Under the pieces are notes generated by a model. The model was not told the origin of the DNA and searched no databases. It was given only the letters and a program-made list of their open reading frames with translations. The translations under genes were made by a program, and so were the position numbers. A stretch of 64,000 bases of DNA from Spiribacter halobius (GTDB lineage Bacteria; Pseudomonadota; Gammaproteobacteria; Nitrococcales; Nitrococcaceae), in the NCBI RefSeq assembly GCF_020883455.1, contig NZ_CP086615.1:3162001-3226000 (forward strand), given 5' to 3'. Positions 19,215-29,100 of the stretch are shown piece after piece; positions within the stretch are counted from its first letter, which is position 1, and each line of letters opens with the position of its first letter.

Positions 19215-19520
19215 GTGCAAGACTCCGCGACAACGCCGCTGACACTCTCACCCGGCTGCCGCTGGCGCACGTGGGAGGGCGAGAGCGTACTCTACGACAC
19301 GCGCAGCGACGCCACGCACTACCTGAATGCTTTCAGCACCCAGGTCCTCCATTGCATCGAACAGGGCATTGCCGAGCCCGATGCCATAACCCGACGCGTG
19401 CGCTCGGCGCTCGGTCTGCGCGCGTGGGTGGCCACACAGCGCGATGTGCATCGCGCGCTTGCGGAGCTGTGGATCGCCGGCATCATCATTGCGGCCGAGG
19501 CAGAAAAGGACGCGCCATGA
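19215..19520 (+). CDS. PqqD-like peptide chaperone (HPr-rel-A system)
   Basis: A 101-residue protein with the PqqD-type winged-helix pattern: RWRTWEGESVLYDTRSDATHYLN, FSTQVLHCIEQG, then a C-terminal helix ending AELWIAGIII. PqqD proteins bind substrate peptides for modifying enzymes. This branch is known from loci with an HprK-related kinase. The stop overlaps the kinase start as ATGA, so the two are coupled. It follows the GYW-protein gene by 34 nt. Confidence 0.82.
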   Translation: MQDSATTPLTLSPGCRWRTWEGESVLYDTRSDATHYLNAFSTQVLHCIEQGIAEPDAITRRVRSALGLRAWVATQRDVHRALAELWIAGIIIAAEAEKDAP

Positions 19521-20482
19521 CTCTGGCCGAGTTGCCCCTGGGGGAGATCCGGCGGCGCCTGCGGTCCGATCTGGGCCTGCGCCTGGGCATCGGGCCATTC
19601 GCGGTCGCTCTCCGGACCACGGTGCGAGACATACCCGCCGCATTGTGCACGCTCTATGCCGACTTTCCCGTGGTCGACGAAGCGGCGTTTGTCGACTTCC
19701 ACCTCGAGCTGGACCGTCCCCGCGGGCTGCGTCGCTGGCTCGCGCCCCAGGTCAGCTTCTCGCTGGATGGCCGCGTCCCGTTCAAGCCCTTGCCCCTGGC
19801 CCACGCTCCGGCGCTGCAGGAGTGGGCACTCAACTGGTGCATCTACACGCATGCCCATCAGTATCTGATCATCCATGCCGCCGTCGTGGCCCGAGGACCA
19901 CACGCGCTCATCCTCAGCGGCCCCCCGGGCTCCGGCAAGAGCACCCTGACCGCCGGGCTGATCCACGACGGCTGGCGCCTGCTCTCCGACGAGCTGGCAC
20001 TGGTCCTGCGCGATGGCAGCACCCGCATCCAGCCGCTCGCGCGCCCGGTGGGGCTGAAGAACGACGCGATCGGGCTCATCCAAGCGCGCTCGCCCGGGGC
20101 CGCGTTCGGCCCCCTCGCCCGAGACACGCTCAAGGGGACGATCGCCCATCTACGCCCGCCCTCGGAAAGCGTCACTCGGGCGCACGAGATGGCGAGGGCG
20201 GCCTGGGTGGTCTTCCCCCGCTTCGCCCCGGACAGCGACACGAGGCTCGAGGGGGTGCCACGCGCCCAGGCGTTTCTCGAGCTCGCCAGGAACAGCTTCA
20301 ACTACGACCTCCTCGGCGTGCGCGGTTTCGACTGCCTGGCGGATCTTATCGAGGGCTCCAGCACACATAGCCTGGTGTACGGCAACCTTGATCAAGCCCT
20401 CCGGGAACTGGCCGCGCTACCGAAAAGCGAGCCTGAGCATGTCCAAAGAGCTACTGCTGCGAGCGCTGCGGCGCCCGGCTGA
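19517..20482 (+). CDS. HprK-related kinase A
   Basis: A 321-residue protein related to HPr kinase/phosphorylase. The P-loop GPPGSGKST lies near residues 136-144 after HAAVVARGPHALILS, with LLSDELALV downstream as the Walker B-like acidic site. The HPr-binding end of true HprK is not seen, so the substrate is unlikely to be HPr. It sits between the PqqD-like chaperone (ATGA overlap) and a nucleotidyltransferase (44-nt overlap), the arrangement of the HPr-rel-A system. The phosphorylated partner is unknown. Confidence 0.85.
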   Translation: MTLAELPLGEIRRRLRSDLGLRLGIGPFAVALRTTVRDIPAALCTLYADFPVVDEAAFVDFHLELDRPRGLRRWLAPQVSFSLDGRVPFKPLPLAHAPALQEWALNWCIYTHAHQYLIIHAAVVARGPHALILSGPPGSGKSTLTAGLIHDGWRLLSDELALVLRDGSTRIQPLARPVGLKNDAIGLIQARSPGAAFGPLARDTLKGTIAHLRPPSESVTRAHEMARAAWVVFPRFAPDSDTRLEGVPRAQAFLELARNSFNYDLLGVRGFDCLADLIEGSSTHSLVYGNLDQALRELAALPKSEPEHVQRATAASAAAPG

Positions 20483-21518
20483 GCTGCCGGCACGCCGTGC
20501 ACGCGACTGGGACCTGCTGATCCGCCAGGCCCGCCAGGCGCAGCTGCTCGCCCATCTGCACGCCATGGGCGAACAGGCGGGCTGGCTGGACGCAGTACCC
20601 CCGTCGCCGCGATGGCACCTGGACGCGGCAGCGCTACAGGCGGAGCACCTCCACGGCTCGGTCAACCGCGAGCTCGCCGCCGTCGCAAAGGCACTCGGGG
20701 CACTGAACCAGCCGGTGGTACTGCTGAAGGGTGCAGCCTACGTGCTTGCCGGCCTGCCGGCGGCACGCGGCCGCCAATTCAGCGATATCGATCTGCTCGT
20801 CCGCCGTGAGCGGCTGGACGAAGTGGAGCGCGCCTTGTTCCTCCACGGCTGGGTCAGCACCAAGACCGATGCCTACGACCAGCGCTACTACCGGCGCTGG
20901 ATGCACGAGCTGCCGCCCCTGCAGCACAGCGCCCGTGGCAGCATCCTGGACGTGCACCACAACATCCTGCCGGACACCGCGCGTCATCACCCCTCGGGCG
21001 AGCGGCTGATCACCGCCGCCGAACCCCTACCGGCCCATCCTCCGTTCGCCATCCCGTCGCCGGAGGATCGGATTCTCCACTGCGCCACCCACCTCTTCTG
21101 CGAGGGCGAGTTCGATCACGGGCTGCGTGACCTGGTGGATCTGCGCGCCCTGGTGGCACCGCTCGGAGACGATCCCGCCCAATGGCAGCGGCTGACCGAA
21201 CGGGCGGACGACATGGACCTCTCGCGTCCGCTCTATCACGGCCTCATGACCGCTCGCGCCGTGCTGGGGGTCACCGTTCCGCCGGAACCCCTGGAAGCAC
21301 TCGCGCGGGGCAGCGGAACCACACGGCCCAGCGACCGCTGGCTGCTTCCGCTCTTCCGCACCGCCGTGCGCGGCGTGCACCCGAGCTGCGAGCCCCGCGG
21401 CGCGGGCCTCGCCCGCTGGCTGCTTTACGTGCGCGGTCACTATCTGCGCATGCCCCTGCACCTGCTTCTCCCTCACCTCACACGCAAGGCCCTGCGGGGG
21501 CGCGAGGCCCATGCCTGA
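20439..21518 (+). CDS. Nucleotidyltransferase family protein
   Basis: A 359-residue protein of the uncharacterised NTP_transf_5-like family. The core is VVLLKGAAYVLAGLPAARG followed by QFSDIDLLVRRE, which supplies the DxD active site (residues about 90-125). A C-terminal helical domain is rich in His and Arg. It overlaps the kinase gene upstream and the VanZ-heparinase gene downstream (8 nt), indicating one transcript. Related proteins occur near PqqD/HprK-like genes in exopolysaccharide loci. The acceptor is unknown. Confidence 0.8.
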   Translation: MSKELLLRALRRPAELPARRARDWDLLIRQARQAQLLAHLHAMGEQAGWLDAVPPSPRWHLDAAALQAEHLHGSVNRELAAVAKALGALNQPVVLLKGAAYVLAGLPAARGRQFSDIDLLVRRERLDEVERALFLHGWVSTKTDAYDQRYYRRWMHELPPLQHSARGSILDVHHNILPDTARHHPSGERLITAAEPLPAHPPFAIPSPEDRILHCATHLFCEGEFDHGLRDLVDLRALVAPLGDDPAQWQRLTERADDMDLSRPLYHGLMTARAVLGVTVPPEPLEALARGSGTTRPSDRWLLPLFRTAVRGVHPSCEPRGAGLARWLLYVRGHYLRMPLHLLLPHLTRKALRGREAHA

Positions 21519-24500
21519 GGCATCAGATCCACATGTCGAGCCCGCCGAGCGCGGGTCCACGGGAGGCGGCGCACTGACGCTTCTGCTCGGCGGCTACCTG
21601 CTGCTGCTCGCCTACGGCAGTCTCTTCCCGTTGGTCGGCTGGCGCCCGCCGCTGCACGACCCGCTGCAGCTACTCCGGACGCTCGATGCCCAAGCCCTCG
21701 GCGGCAGTCAGCTGGCGCTCAACCTGCTGGTCTACATACCGCTCGGGTTGCTGCTCGGGATAGGGCTTGGCCGACGTCTCGGCACACTCCCGGCGCTCAT
21801 CCTCGTGACCATGGCAGGCGCCACGTTCAGCCTGTCCATGGAGCTTCTCCAGGCCTACCTGCCCGCACGCCAGACGTCGGGCACCGACCTGGCCGCGAAC
21901 ACGCTTGGGACGCTGGCAGGGGCTCTCCTGGAGCGCCTCGCTCGGGCGGACACGCCGCCGGGGCGGGTGATGCGCCACTGGCGGCGCAACTGGCTGCTAC
22001 CGGGCCTAACCGGCGATCTCGCCACGGGAGCGCTGATCCTCTGGCTGCTCGCTGAGCTCGTACCCTTCGCGCCAGGGTTCACCCTCGAAACGCTGCGCAC
22101 TGGCCTGCTCCCGGTGGAGCGGGGGCTGCTGGGCGTTGCGCCCGTCGCCTGGCATCAGGCCCTCTCCCACGCCCTCGAGCTCGCCGGCCTGGGGCTGCTG
22201 CTGTACACGGTAGGCAACCGCTGGAAGCCCTGGCCGCTTGCATTCATGGCGCTCGCGGGGGCGGCGCTGCTCCTGAAGATCCCCGTCCTCAGCCGCGCCC
22301 TGACCCTCGAGGCCCTCATCGGTCTCGCCACGGCAGGGGCGCTCCTGGCGCTGCTGACCCGCGCAAACCGCAAGAGCGCTGCGTTGCTCGCATGCGCGCT
22401 CCTGCTCGCGGGCGCCGCCGCGGGCGGCCTCGGGGGCTTGGGCATCGAGGGCGCGCCCAATCGGGCCTTCAACTGGACGCCGTTCCGGGGTCATCTTCCC
22501 GGCGTGCTCGGCCTCGCCGGCATCCTGGAAAGCCTCTGGCCATACCTGGCCGCAGGCTGTGCCCTGCGCAGCTACAGTCGCCACCCGGGGCTGCGGCGCT
22601 GGCTGGCCATTGGTGGCGGCCTGCTGGTGCTGGTGCTTACCGGCGCCGTCGAGCTCGCCCAGACCGGCATCCCGGGCCGCTATCCGGACGTCACCGACAT
22701 TGCGCTGCCGCTGATGGGCTGGGCCGCAGCCTGGTACCGCTGGCGCACCGGCAGCTCCGAGCGCGCACGGGTGCGCCCGCTGGCGCTACGCCCGCTCGGC
22801 CTCTGGGCACCACAGGGTATTATCCTGCTGACGGCGGCCGGCCTGCTCGGCGCCAGTGTCGTCTTCGGCCCCACCGGGGAGGCCGAGCAGGGCCCGTCCA
22901 CTACGCCGGCCCCGGAGTTTCCGGAACCCTCGGACCTGACGCCGGTCTCCCTGCCCGGATTCCGCCACGAGCACCCGAGACTTCCCGCTCCGTCGGCATC
23001 CGACATCGAACGCCTGCGGGCCGAGAACCCCGGCTACCTGGAGCGCCACCGGGAGCGCGCCAGCGGCGGGGCGGGGAATCTCTACTCCGTCACCCTCACC
23101 GCCTTCCTCGACCCGGGCAGTCAGGACCTAGGGCGCCTCCACGAGCGGCTCATGGCGCTCGAGTACGACTGGCGAGGCCACCAGCAGGCCAAGCCCATCG
23201 CCCTCGCCTATGACTGGCTCCATGATCAGTGGACCGCCGAGCAACGCGCTCAGCTCCAGGACAAGCTCGTGGAAGGGGGCGAGTACCTGATCGGCTTCAT
23301 CCGCGAGCAGCGCCTCTCGCCCTACAACGTCTACCTCTACAACAGCCCTTTCCAGGCGCTGGTCGCCGTCGCCCTTGCCGGCTACGGAGATACCCCCCGG
23401 GCGGATCCAATCATGCGCTTTACCCAGGACCTCTGGGAGGAGCGCGTGCTGCCGGTCTGGCGCCAGGTCATGGGGGAGAACGGCGGCTGGCACGAAGGCG
23501 GCGAGTACGTGGGCATCGGCATCGGCCAGGCGATCTATCAGGTGCCGGCCATGTGGCGCTCGGCCACCGGAGAGGATTTCTTCGCCAGCGAACCCGGCAT
23601 CCGCGGCTTTCTGGACTTCCTCGTCTACCGCAAGCGCCCCGATGGGACGGACTTCCGCTGGGGGGACGCCGGGCACTTCAACAACCGCGTCCCCGACCGT
23701 GTACCCCTCGCCCTCGAGTACGGCCACGCCGCGGCCTACAGCCTCGGGAACCGCCCGCGCATCGAGCCGACGGCCTGGCCCTGGGGTCCGCTGCCCCGAC
23801 CCGAGCTCTACGACCCGGACGCGGTCAGGCGTCTGCCCTGGGCCAGGCTCTTCGATGGCCTGGGGCTTGTGGTCGCGCGCAGCGACTGGTCGGGCGAGGC
23901 CACCTACGTAACCTTCAAGGCGGGCGACAACTACTGGTCCCACAGCCACCTGGACCAGGGGGCCTTCACGATCTACAAGGGCGGGCCCCTCGCCATCGAC
24001 AGCGGGCTGTACGGGCCGAAGTACAACTCCGACCATCACATGAACTACACCTACCAGGCGATCGCGCACAACGTCGTCACCGTCACCGATCCCGACGACA
24101 CCGTGCACGCCCCGCCGCGCAAGGATGACGAGTCCAGCCGGCGCATTGCCAATGACGGCGGCCAGCGCCGCATCGGCTCGGGCTGGGGCGTGGAGGCCGC
24201 CCCCATCGACCTCGCCGAGTGGCAGGCCAAGCGCGAGATCTACGAGACGGGCGACATCCTCCACCACCGCATCGAGGAGGACTATCTCTACGTCGTCGCC
24301 GACCTCACCGCCGCCTACACCAACGCCCTCTCCGGCGACGGTACCTTCTCCCACCGCACGCGGCGGGTGGAGCGCTTCCTGCGCACCTTCATCTATGACC
24401 GACGCAGCGGCGCGGTGATCGTCTACGACCGCGTCCGCGCCACCGATCCGGACTTCCGCAAGCGCTGGCTGCTGCATTGCGTGGAGCGCCCCGAAGCGGA

Positions 24501-24948
24501 ACGCGGTGGCTTCGAGGTGTTCACCACGGGCACCGGCTCACCCGGGCGCGGGGGGGGGCGGATGCCCGCCGAGGTGCTGCTGCCCGAAGGCGCTAACGTC
24601 AACCCGATCGGCGGCCGGGGCTTCGAGTTCTTCGTCGAGGACCGCAACTACGACGCGGACGGCGAGGTTCAGCGGATCGTCGAGGAGCGCAAGCCGGATG
24701 CCGAACCCGGATCCTGGCGGATCGAGGTCTCCCCGGGCATCGCGAGCCGCGAAACGCGCTTTCTGGTCGTGATGTTCCCTCGCCTGGCGGGCGAAGCGGA
24801 CACCCCGGAGGTCACCCGCATCGAGCAGCCAGACCGCCTGGCCGTGGAGCTGCGCAGCCCGGACGGGGGCACCACTCACTGGTGGTTGATCGATGACCGC
24901 GAGCAGGGCGTGCGGGTGCGTGTCGCCCGGGACGACACGCCGCGGTGA
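21511..24948 (+). CDS. VanZ-heparinase II/III fusion protein
   Basis: A 1145-residue fusion. Residues about 20-150 form a VanZ-like unit (NLLVYIPLGLLLGIGLG, MELLQAYLPARQTSGTDLAAN), and residues 210-415 a second one ending AVELAQTGIPGRYPDVTDIA. A further TM segment at about 434-452 leads to an extracytoplasmic heparinase II/III-like lyase: an alpha/alpha toroid at about 480-720 and a beta-sheet domain with SHSHLDQGAFTIYKGG near residue 811. Heparinase-type enzymes cleave uronic-acid polymers by beta-elimination. A membrane-tethered glycan lyase is the simplest reading. A 9-G run lies at 24550-24558. It overlaps both neighbours (8 nt and GTGA). Confidence 0.85.
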   Translation: MPEASDPHVEPAERGSTGGGALTLLLGGYLLLLAYGSLFPLVGWRPPLHDPLQLLRTLDAQALGGSQLALNLLVYIPLGLLLGIGLGRRLGTLPALILVTMAGATFSLSMELLQAYLPARQTSGTDLAANTLGTLAGALLERLARADTPPGRVMRHWRRNWLLPGLTGDLATGALILWLLAELVPFAPGFTLETLRTGLLPVERGLLGVAPVAWHQALSHALELAGLGLLLYTVGNRWKPWPLAFMALAGAALLLKIPVLSRALTLEALIGLATAGALLALLTRANRKSAALLACALLLAGAAAGGLGGLGIEGAPNRAFNWTPFRGHLPGVLGLAGILESLWPYLAAGCALRSYSRHPGLRRWLAIGGGLLVLVLTGAVELAQTGIPGRYPDVTDIALPLMGWAAAWYRWRTGSSERARVRPLALRPLGLWAPQGIILLTAAGLLGASVVFGPTGEAEQGPSTTPAPEFPEPSDLTPVSLPGFRHEHPRLPAPSASDIERLRAENPGYLERHRERASGGAGNLYSVTLTAFLDPGSQDLGRLHERLMALEYDWRGHQQAKPIALAYDWLHDQWTAEQRAQLQDKLVEGGEYLIGFIREQRLSPYNVYLYNSPFQALVAVALAGYGDTPRADPIMRFTQDLWEERVLPVWRQVMGENGGWHEGGEYVGIGIGQAIYQVPAMWRSATGEDFFASEPGIRGFLDFLVYRKRPDGTDFRWGDAGHFNNRVPDRVPLALEYGHAAAYSLGNRPRIEPTAWPWGPLPRPELYDPDAVRRLPWARLFDGLGLVVARSDWSGEATYVTFKAGDNYWSHSHLDQGAFTIYKGGPLAIDSGLYGPKYNSDHHMNYTYQAIAHNVVTVTDPDDTVHAPPRKDDESSRRIANDGGQRRIGSGWGVEAAPIDLAEWQAKREIYETGDILHHRIEEDYLYVVADLTAAYTNALSGDGTFSHRTRRVERFLRTFIYDRRSGAVIVYDRVRATDPDFRKRWLLHCVERPEAERGGFEVFTTGTGSPGRGGGRMPAEVLLPEGANVNPIGGRGFEFFVEDRNYDADGEVQRIVEERKPDAEPGSWRIEVSPGIASRETRFLVVMFPRLAGEADTPEVTRIEQPDRLAVELRSPDGGTTHWWLIDDREQGVRVRVARDDTPR

Positions 24949-26087
24949 GCCGCGCGGCGCAGTGCCAGCGTCGGCGGCGGCGTCTCGCAGCGGGACTCGC
25001 GAGTGCCCTGCTGCTCGCTGCCTGCAGCGAGGACCCGGCCCCGTCCGGGGCATTCGGCACCGCTGGCCTCGAGTCGCTGCCGCCAAACCGCTGGGTGTCT
25101 CTCCACGAGGCCCGGGATCTGGGCTGGCACCGCCAGGGCCACGCCGGGGCAGCCTACGACCGTCGACGCGGCCACCTGCTGCTCTTCGGTTCCGACACCC
25201 ACGGCCGCGACTGGGACAATACCGTTCACCGCTTCGACCCGGCCACGCGCCGCTGGCAGCGAAGCCATCCGCCGGCCGACCCGGATAGCTATCGCGCAGA
25301 CGGCTCGGAGCGCGCCGTCGCCGGCCCCCGCGGCGACCAGCCCTGGGCCATGCACACCTACGATGGCGTGCTCTACGATGCCCTCGCGGATGCCCTCTTC
25401 GTCGCCTCGCACCCTCTGCACAACCCACGCCGGCAAGAGGTTTCCGCCGAACTCGCCCCGTTCGCATGGCGCCATGGCCTGGAGACGGGCGAATGGCGCG
25501 CATTACCTGCACCAACGTCACTGTTCCTGAGCGCCAGCGCCTACGACGAGCGCCGCGAGACCATCGTCGTTTACAGCAACGGCATCTGGGAGCTCGGCCC
25601 CGAGCGCAGCCAGTGGCTGCAGGCATCCGCGGAGAGCCATCACAACATGCACCACACCATGGCCTACGACAGCCGCTCGGGGAGCCTTGCCGTGTTCGGC
25701 GACCAGCGCAGCGAGCGCGCCCGGGAAGGTGTCTGGCTCTACCACCCCGGGACGTTGCCGGGCGATGCCGGCCGCTGGGAGTATCGCCGTCCCGGGGGCG
25801 ACGAGTGCCCCGCCGACCAGCACTTCCCGGCAGCCTACAGCCCCGACCACGGGGTCTACCTGCTGCTTCCCGACGAGGGCGGGGAGGACGCCGAGCGTGC
25901 CGTCACCTGCGTCTATGACCCCGAGCGCAACCGCTACCGGCGCCTGCCCGAGGCAACGCTGCCCGCTCAGGGCATGAACTTCATGATGGTCTACGATCGC
26001 AGGCGGGAGGTGTTCCTGCTGGTCACCGGCAGTCACGCTGAGCCCACCACTGTATGGGCGCTGCGCCTGGAACGGTCCGCCTCCTAG
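24945..26087 (+). CDS. Lipoprotein with Kelch-like beta-propeller
   Basis: A 380-residue lipoprotein. The lipobox LLAAC (Cys near residue 27) follows an Arg-rich signal peptide. The rest shows repeated Kelch-like units: AAYDRRRGHLLLFGSDT, VHRFDPATRRWQRS, YDERRETIVVYSNGIWEL, YDSRSGSLAVFGDQ, YDRRREVFLLVTGSH. This predicts a beta-propeller at the outer membrane or periplasm, probably carbohydrate-binding. It begins with GTG overlapping the heparinase-fusion stop as GTGA, so it likely works with that enzyme. Confidence 0.78.
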   Translation: MSRAAQCQRRRRRLAAGLASALLLAACSEDPAPSGAFGTAGLESLPPNRWVSLHEARDLGWHRQGHAGAAYDRRRGHLLLFGSDTHGRDWDNTVHRFDPATRRWQRSHPPADPDSYRADGSERAVAGPRGDQPWAMHTYDGVLYDALADALFVASHPLHNPRRQEVSAELAPFAWRHGLETGEWRALPAPTSLFLSASAYDERRETIVVYSNGIWELGPERSQWLQASAESHHNMHHTMAYDSRSGSLAVFGDQRSERAREGVWLYHPGTLPGDAGRWEYRRPGGDECPADQHFPAAYSPDHGVYLLLPDEGGEDAERAVTCVYDPERNRYRRLPEATLPAQGMNFMMVYDRRREVFLLVTGSHAEPTTVWALRLERSAS

Positions 26088-26138
26088 AGCAACCCGGCCT
26101 GGCGCAGCGCGCCGGCTCCGCACGAGGCCCGAACCGGC

Positions 26139-29100
26139 ATGGTCACCACCGCCGCCGAGCGAGCGATCCCCGCCACCGGCCCCACCACGGGCCGCCGGTT
26201 ATGGCCGTGGATCACGGCCTACCTGGCGGGGCTCGCGTACGTCAGCTTCATCCCTTTCCGCTACCGGGGGCTGCCGGCGGAGATCTGGTGGCAGCGGGCA
26301 CTGGAGCTGCGCTGGCTGGATCTCGGGCTCGGCAGCCGAGCGGACTGGATCGCGAACCTGGTGCTCTTCGTGCCCTTCGGCATGCTGCTCGTCGCTGCAC
26401 TGGCCCGGCGCCATCGCCACCCCGGCCCCATCGCGGCGCTCGGCGCCCTCTTCGCCGTGCTCCTCACTGCCCTCGCCATCGAGGTGGTGCAGCCCCAGTT
26501 CTCGCCACGCACGGCCTCGCTCAACGACATCCTGGCCGCGCTCCTTGGCGGTGGCCTCGGGATCTCACTGTGGATCGGCGCCGGGCCCCGCATCCTCGCG
26601 AGCCTGCGCGCCGCGGCGCACCCCGGCCTGCCGGGCATCACCGCCGGCCTTGGCGTGTACACCGCGGGCTACCTGCTGTTCAGCCTTTTCCCCTTCGACT
26701 TCATCACGAGCGCCGACGAGCTCTCCCGCCGGCTCGCCACGCGGCCGCCCGCGCTGCTGATAAGCGGCTGCGAGGACGAAGCCCGCTGCGCTGCGCGACT
26801 GCTGCTCGAGACGCTGACCGTGCTGCCCATTGGCGCCTGGCTTGCGCTGCGGGCCAGGCTGCACGGGCGAGCCCTCGGAACCGCACCCGTGTTCCTGGCC
26901 GGCCTCGCGCTCGGCGTTTGCCTGGAGACCCTGCAGATCTTCATCTTCCACGGCGTGAGCCAGGGCGCCTCCATTGTCGCGCGGGGTGTCGGCAGCGCAG
27001 CCGGAGCCCTGGCCCTGACCCACGCCCTCAGCACCCCGCCCGAGCGGTTGCGCCGACAGCTGAGAACACTCGCACTGGCCGGGATCATTCCCTACGCCAT
27101 CGGCCTGCCCCTCCTGAACGGCCTCACCGGGAGCTCGCGGCTGCCGGTGAATGAGGCGCTGGCACGCCTCTCCGAGGTATCGTTCCTCCCCTTCTACTAC
27201 CACTACTTCACCTCCGAGGCGGAGGCGATGCAGAGCCTCGTCTACCACCTCGGGCTCTACGCACCCATCGGTGCCGCGCTCTGGACATGGGGTCGCGGTG
27301 CGGCCACGGCCGGGATCGCCGCCACCGTGGCTGCGCTCATCGCGCTGGTGATGGAAACGGGCAAGCTCCTGGTGGCCGAGCTCCATCCGGACCCCACCAA
27401 CCTCCTGATCGCCGCAGTCGGGGCCGTGCTCGCTCATGCGGTACTGGAGCGCGGGTTCACCGCGCTGTCAGCGCGCAGCCCCCCACTGCCCGCAGGACCG
27501 CCAAGTCGAGTTCCCGCCGCCGCGGCAGAGAGCGCCGGGCGCCCGCCGGGTGACTCGGTGGCCGTGAGCACGAGCGTCTGGCAGCAGGCGCCCCGTTCGG
27601 GAAGACGCATCAGGCGCGGTGCCCGGCGCCACGCGCCGGCACGCCCGAAGCGGCCCTCCCGCTACCGGGCGCGAGCCGTCGCGCTCCTGCTCGGACCGAC
27701 AGCGCTGGCCGCGGCGCTGTTCTGGCCAATGGCCGGACTGCTGCTGGTGATCGGCCTCATCGCCTACGCCGCCTGGCTCTATCGCGACCCCGGGGCCTGG
27801 CTGCTCGCCGTTCCAGTGGCAGTGCCTCTGCTCAACTTTGCGCCTTACACAGGGCGATACTTCGTCAGCGAGCTCGATCTGCTGCTCGCCGTCACCCTGG
27901 CCGTCGGACTCTGGCGCCGACCACCGGCCGCCCACGGCCTGCACCTGCCGCGCCTCGCCGCCACGGCGGCGGGGCTGTTCGCGGTTTCCTGGGTGATCAG
28001 TCTGGCCACCGGCCTGTGGCCCCTGCCACCCCTCGACGCCAACGCCTTCGCCACCTACGACAGCCCCATGAACGCCCTGCGCGTTGGCAAGGGCTTCGCC
28101 TGGGGTGTGGCGCTCTACCTCCTCGCGCGCCGCCTCCCGAGCGCCGAGGCCGAGCGCGTGGGTCATCGCTTCACCGCCGGCATGACCGCCGGCCTCGCGG
28201 CCGTCGTGGCTGTCGTGCTCTGGGAGCGCAACGCCTACCCCGGGCTCCTCGACTTCGACAGCGGCTACCGCGTCACCGCACTCTTTGCGGACATGCACGT
28301 GGGCGGCCCGACCATCGAGGCCTTTCTGGTGCTGACGCTGCCCTTCGCCCTGCTTTGGACATGGCAGGCGCGGCACCTGATCACGTTCCTGTGCGGGCTC
28401 ACGCTACTGGCTGGCGCAGCCTACGCGGTCCTGGTCACCTACTCCCGAGCCGGCTATCTCGGGGCGGCCCTCGCCGCGGCAGCGACCCTCGCCGGGCTCG
28501 CATGGCTGGCCTGGCGCGACGGCGATCGGCTGCGCGCCATCGGGTCGCTGGCCGCCCTCGTACTGCTGCCGCTGCTCGCAGCCGGCGTGCAGGGCGGCAT
28601 GGGCAGCTACCTCGACTACCGCCTCACCCGTCTGGAGGCCGATCTGGAGGGGCGCCTCGAGCGCTGGCAACACGCCCTTCGCCTCGCCGAGGCTGGCGCG
28701 CTGGAAGCCACCTTGGGCCACGGGCTCGGCGCTTACCCGCGCCTCCACGTGGCCGACCGCCTCGCCCGCGAGGAGCGCCTGCCGGTGAACTTCGCCCACT
28801 CGGCGGAGCCCGGCGACGGCCTGCTGCGCCTCAGCCCGAGCCAGCCGAGTTTCGTCGCCCAGCGGGTCGCCGCGATGCCCGGGTCACGGTTGACCGTGGA
28901 GCTCCAGGTGCGCCCCGTGCTCGCCGAGTGGGGCGCGCTCGCGGTCGTCCTCTGCGAGACCCACCGGATGGAGTGGGTACGCTGCGAGTGGCAGCGGCTT
29001 CGGGTGGAAGGCGAGCCCGGCGTCTGGCAACAGCACGAGCTCAGCATTCAGGCTGGCGATCTTGGCGCCGGGCCCTGGTTCGCCCAGCGGGGTCTTGCCT

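Noticed and set aside
23128-24477. A 449-codon minus-strand frame opposite the heparinase domain
   Set aside because: Antisense shadow with Ala/Val/Gly/Asp-rich composition. The plus-strand frame carries the heparinase motifs.
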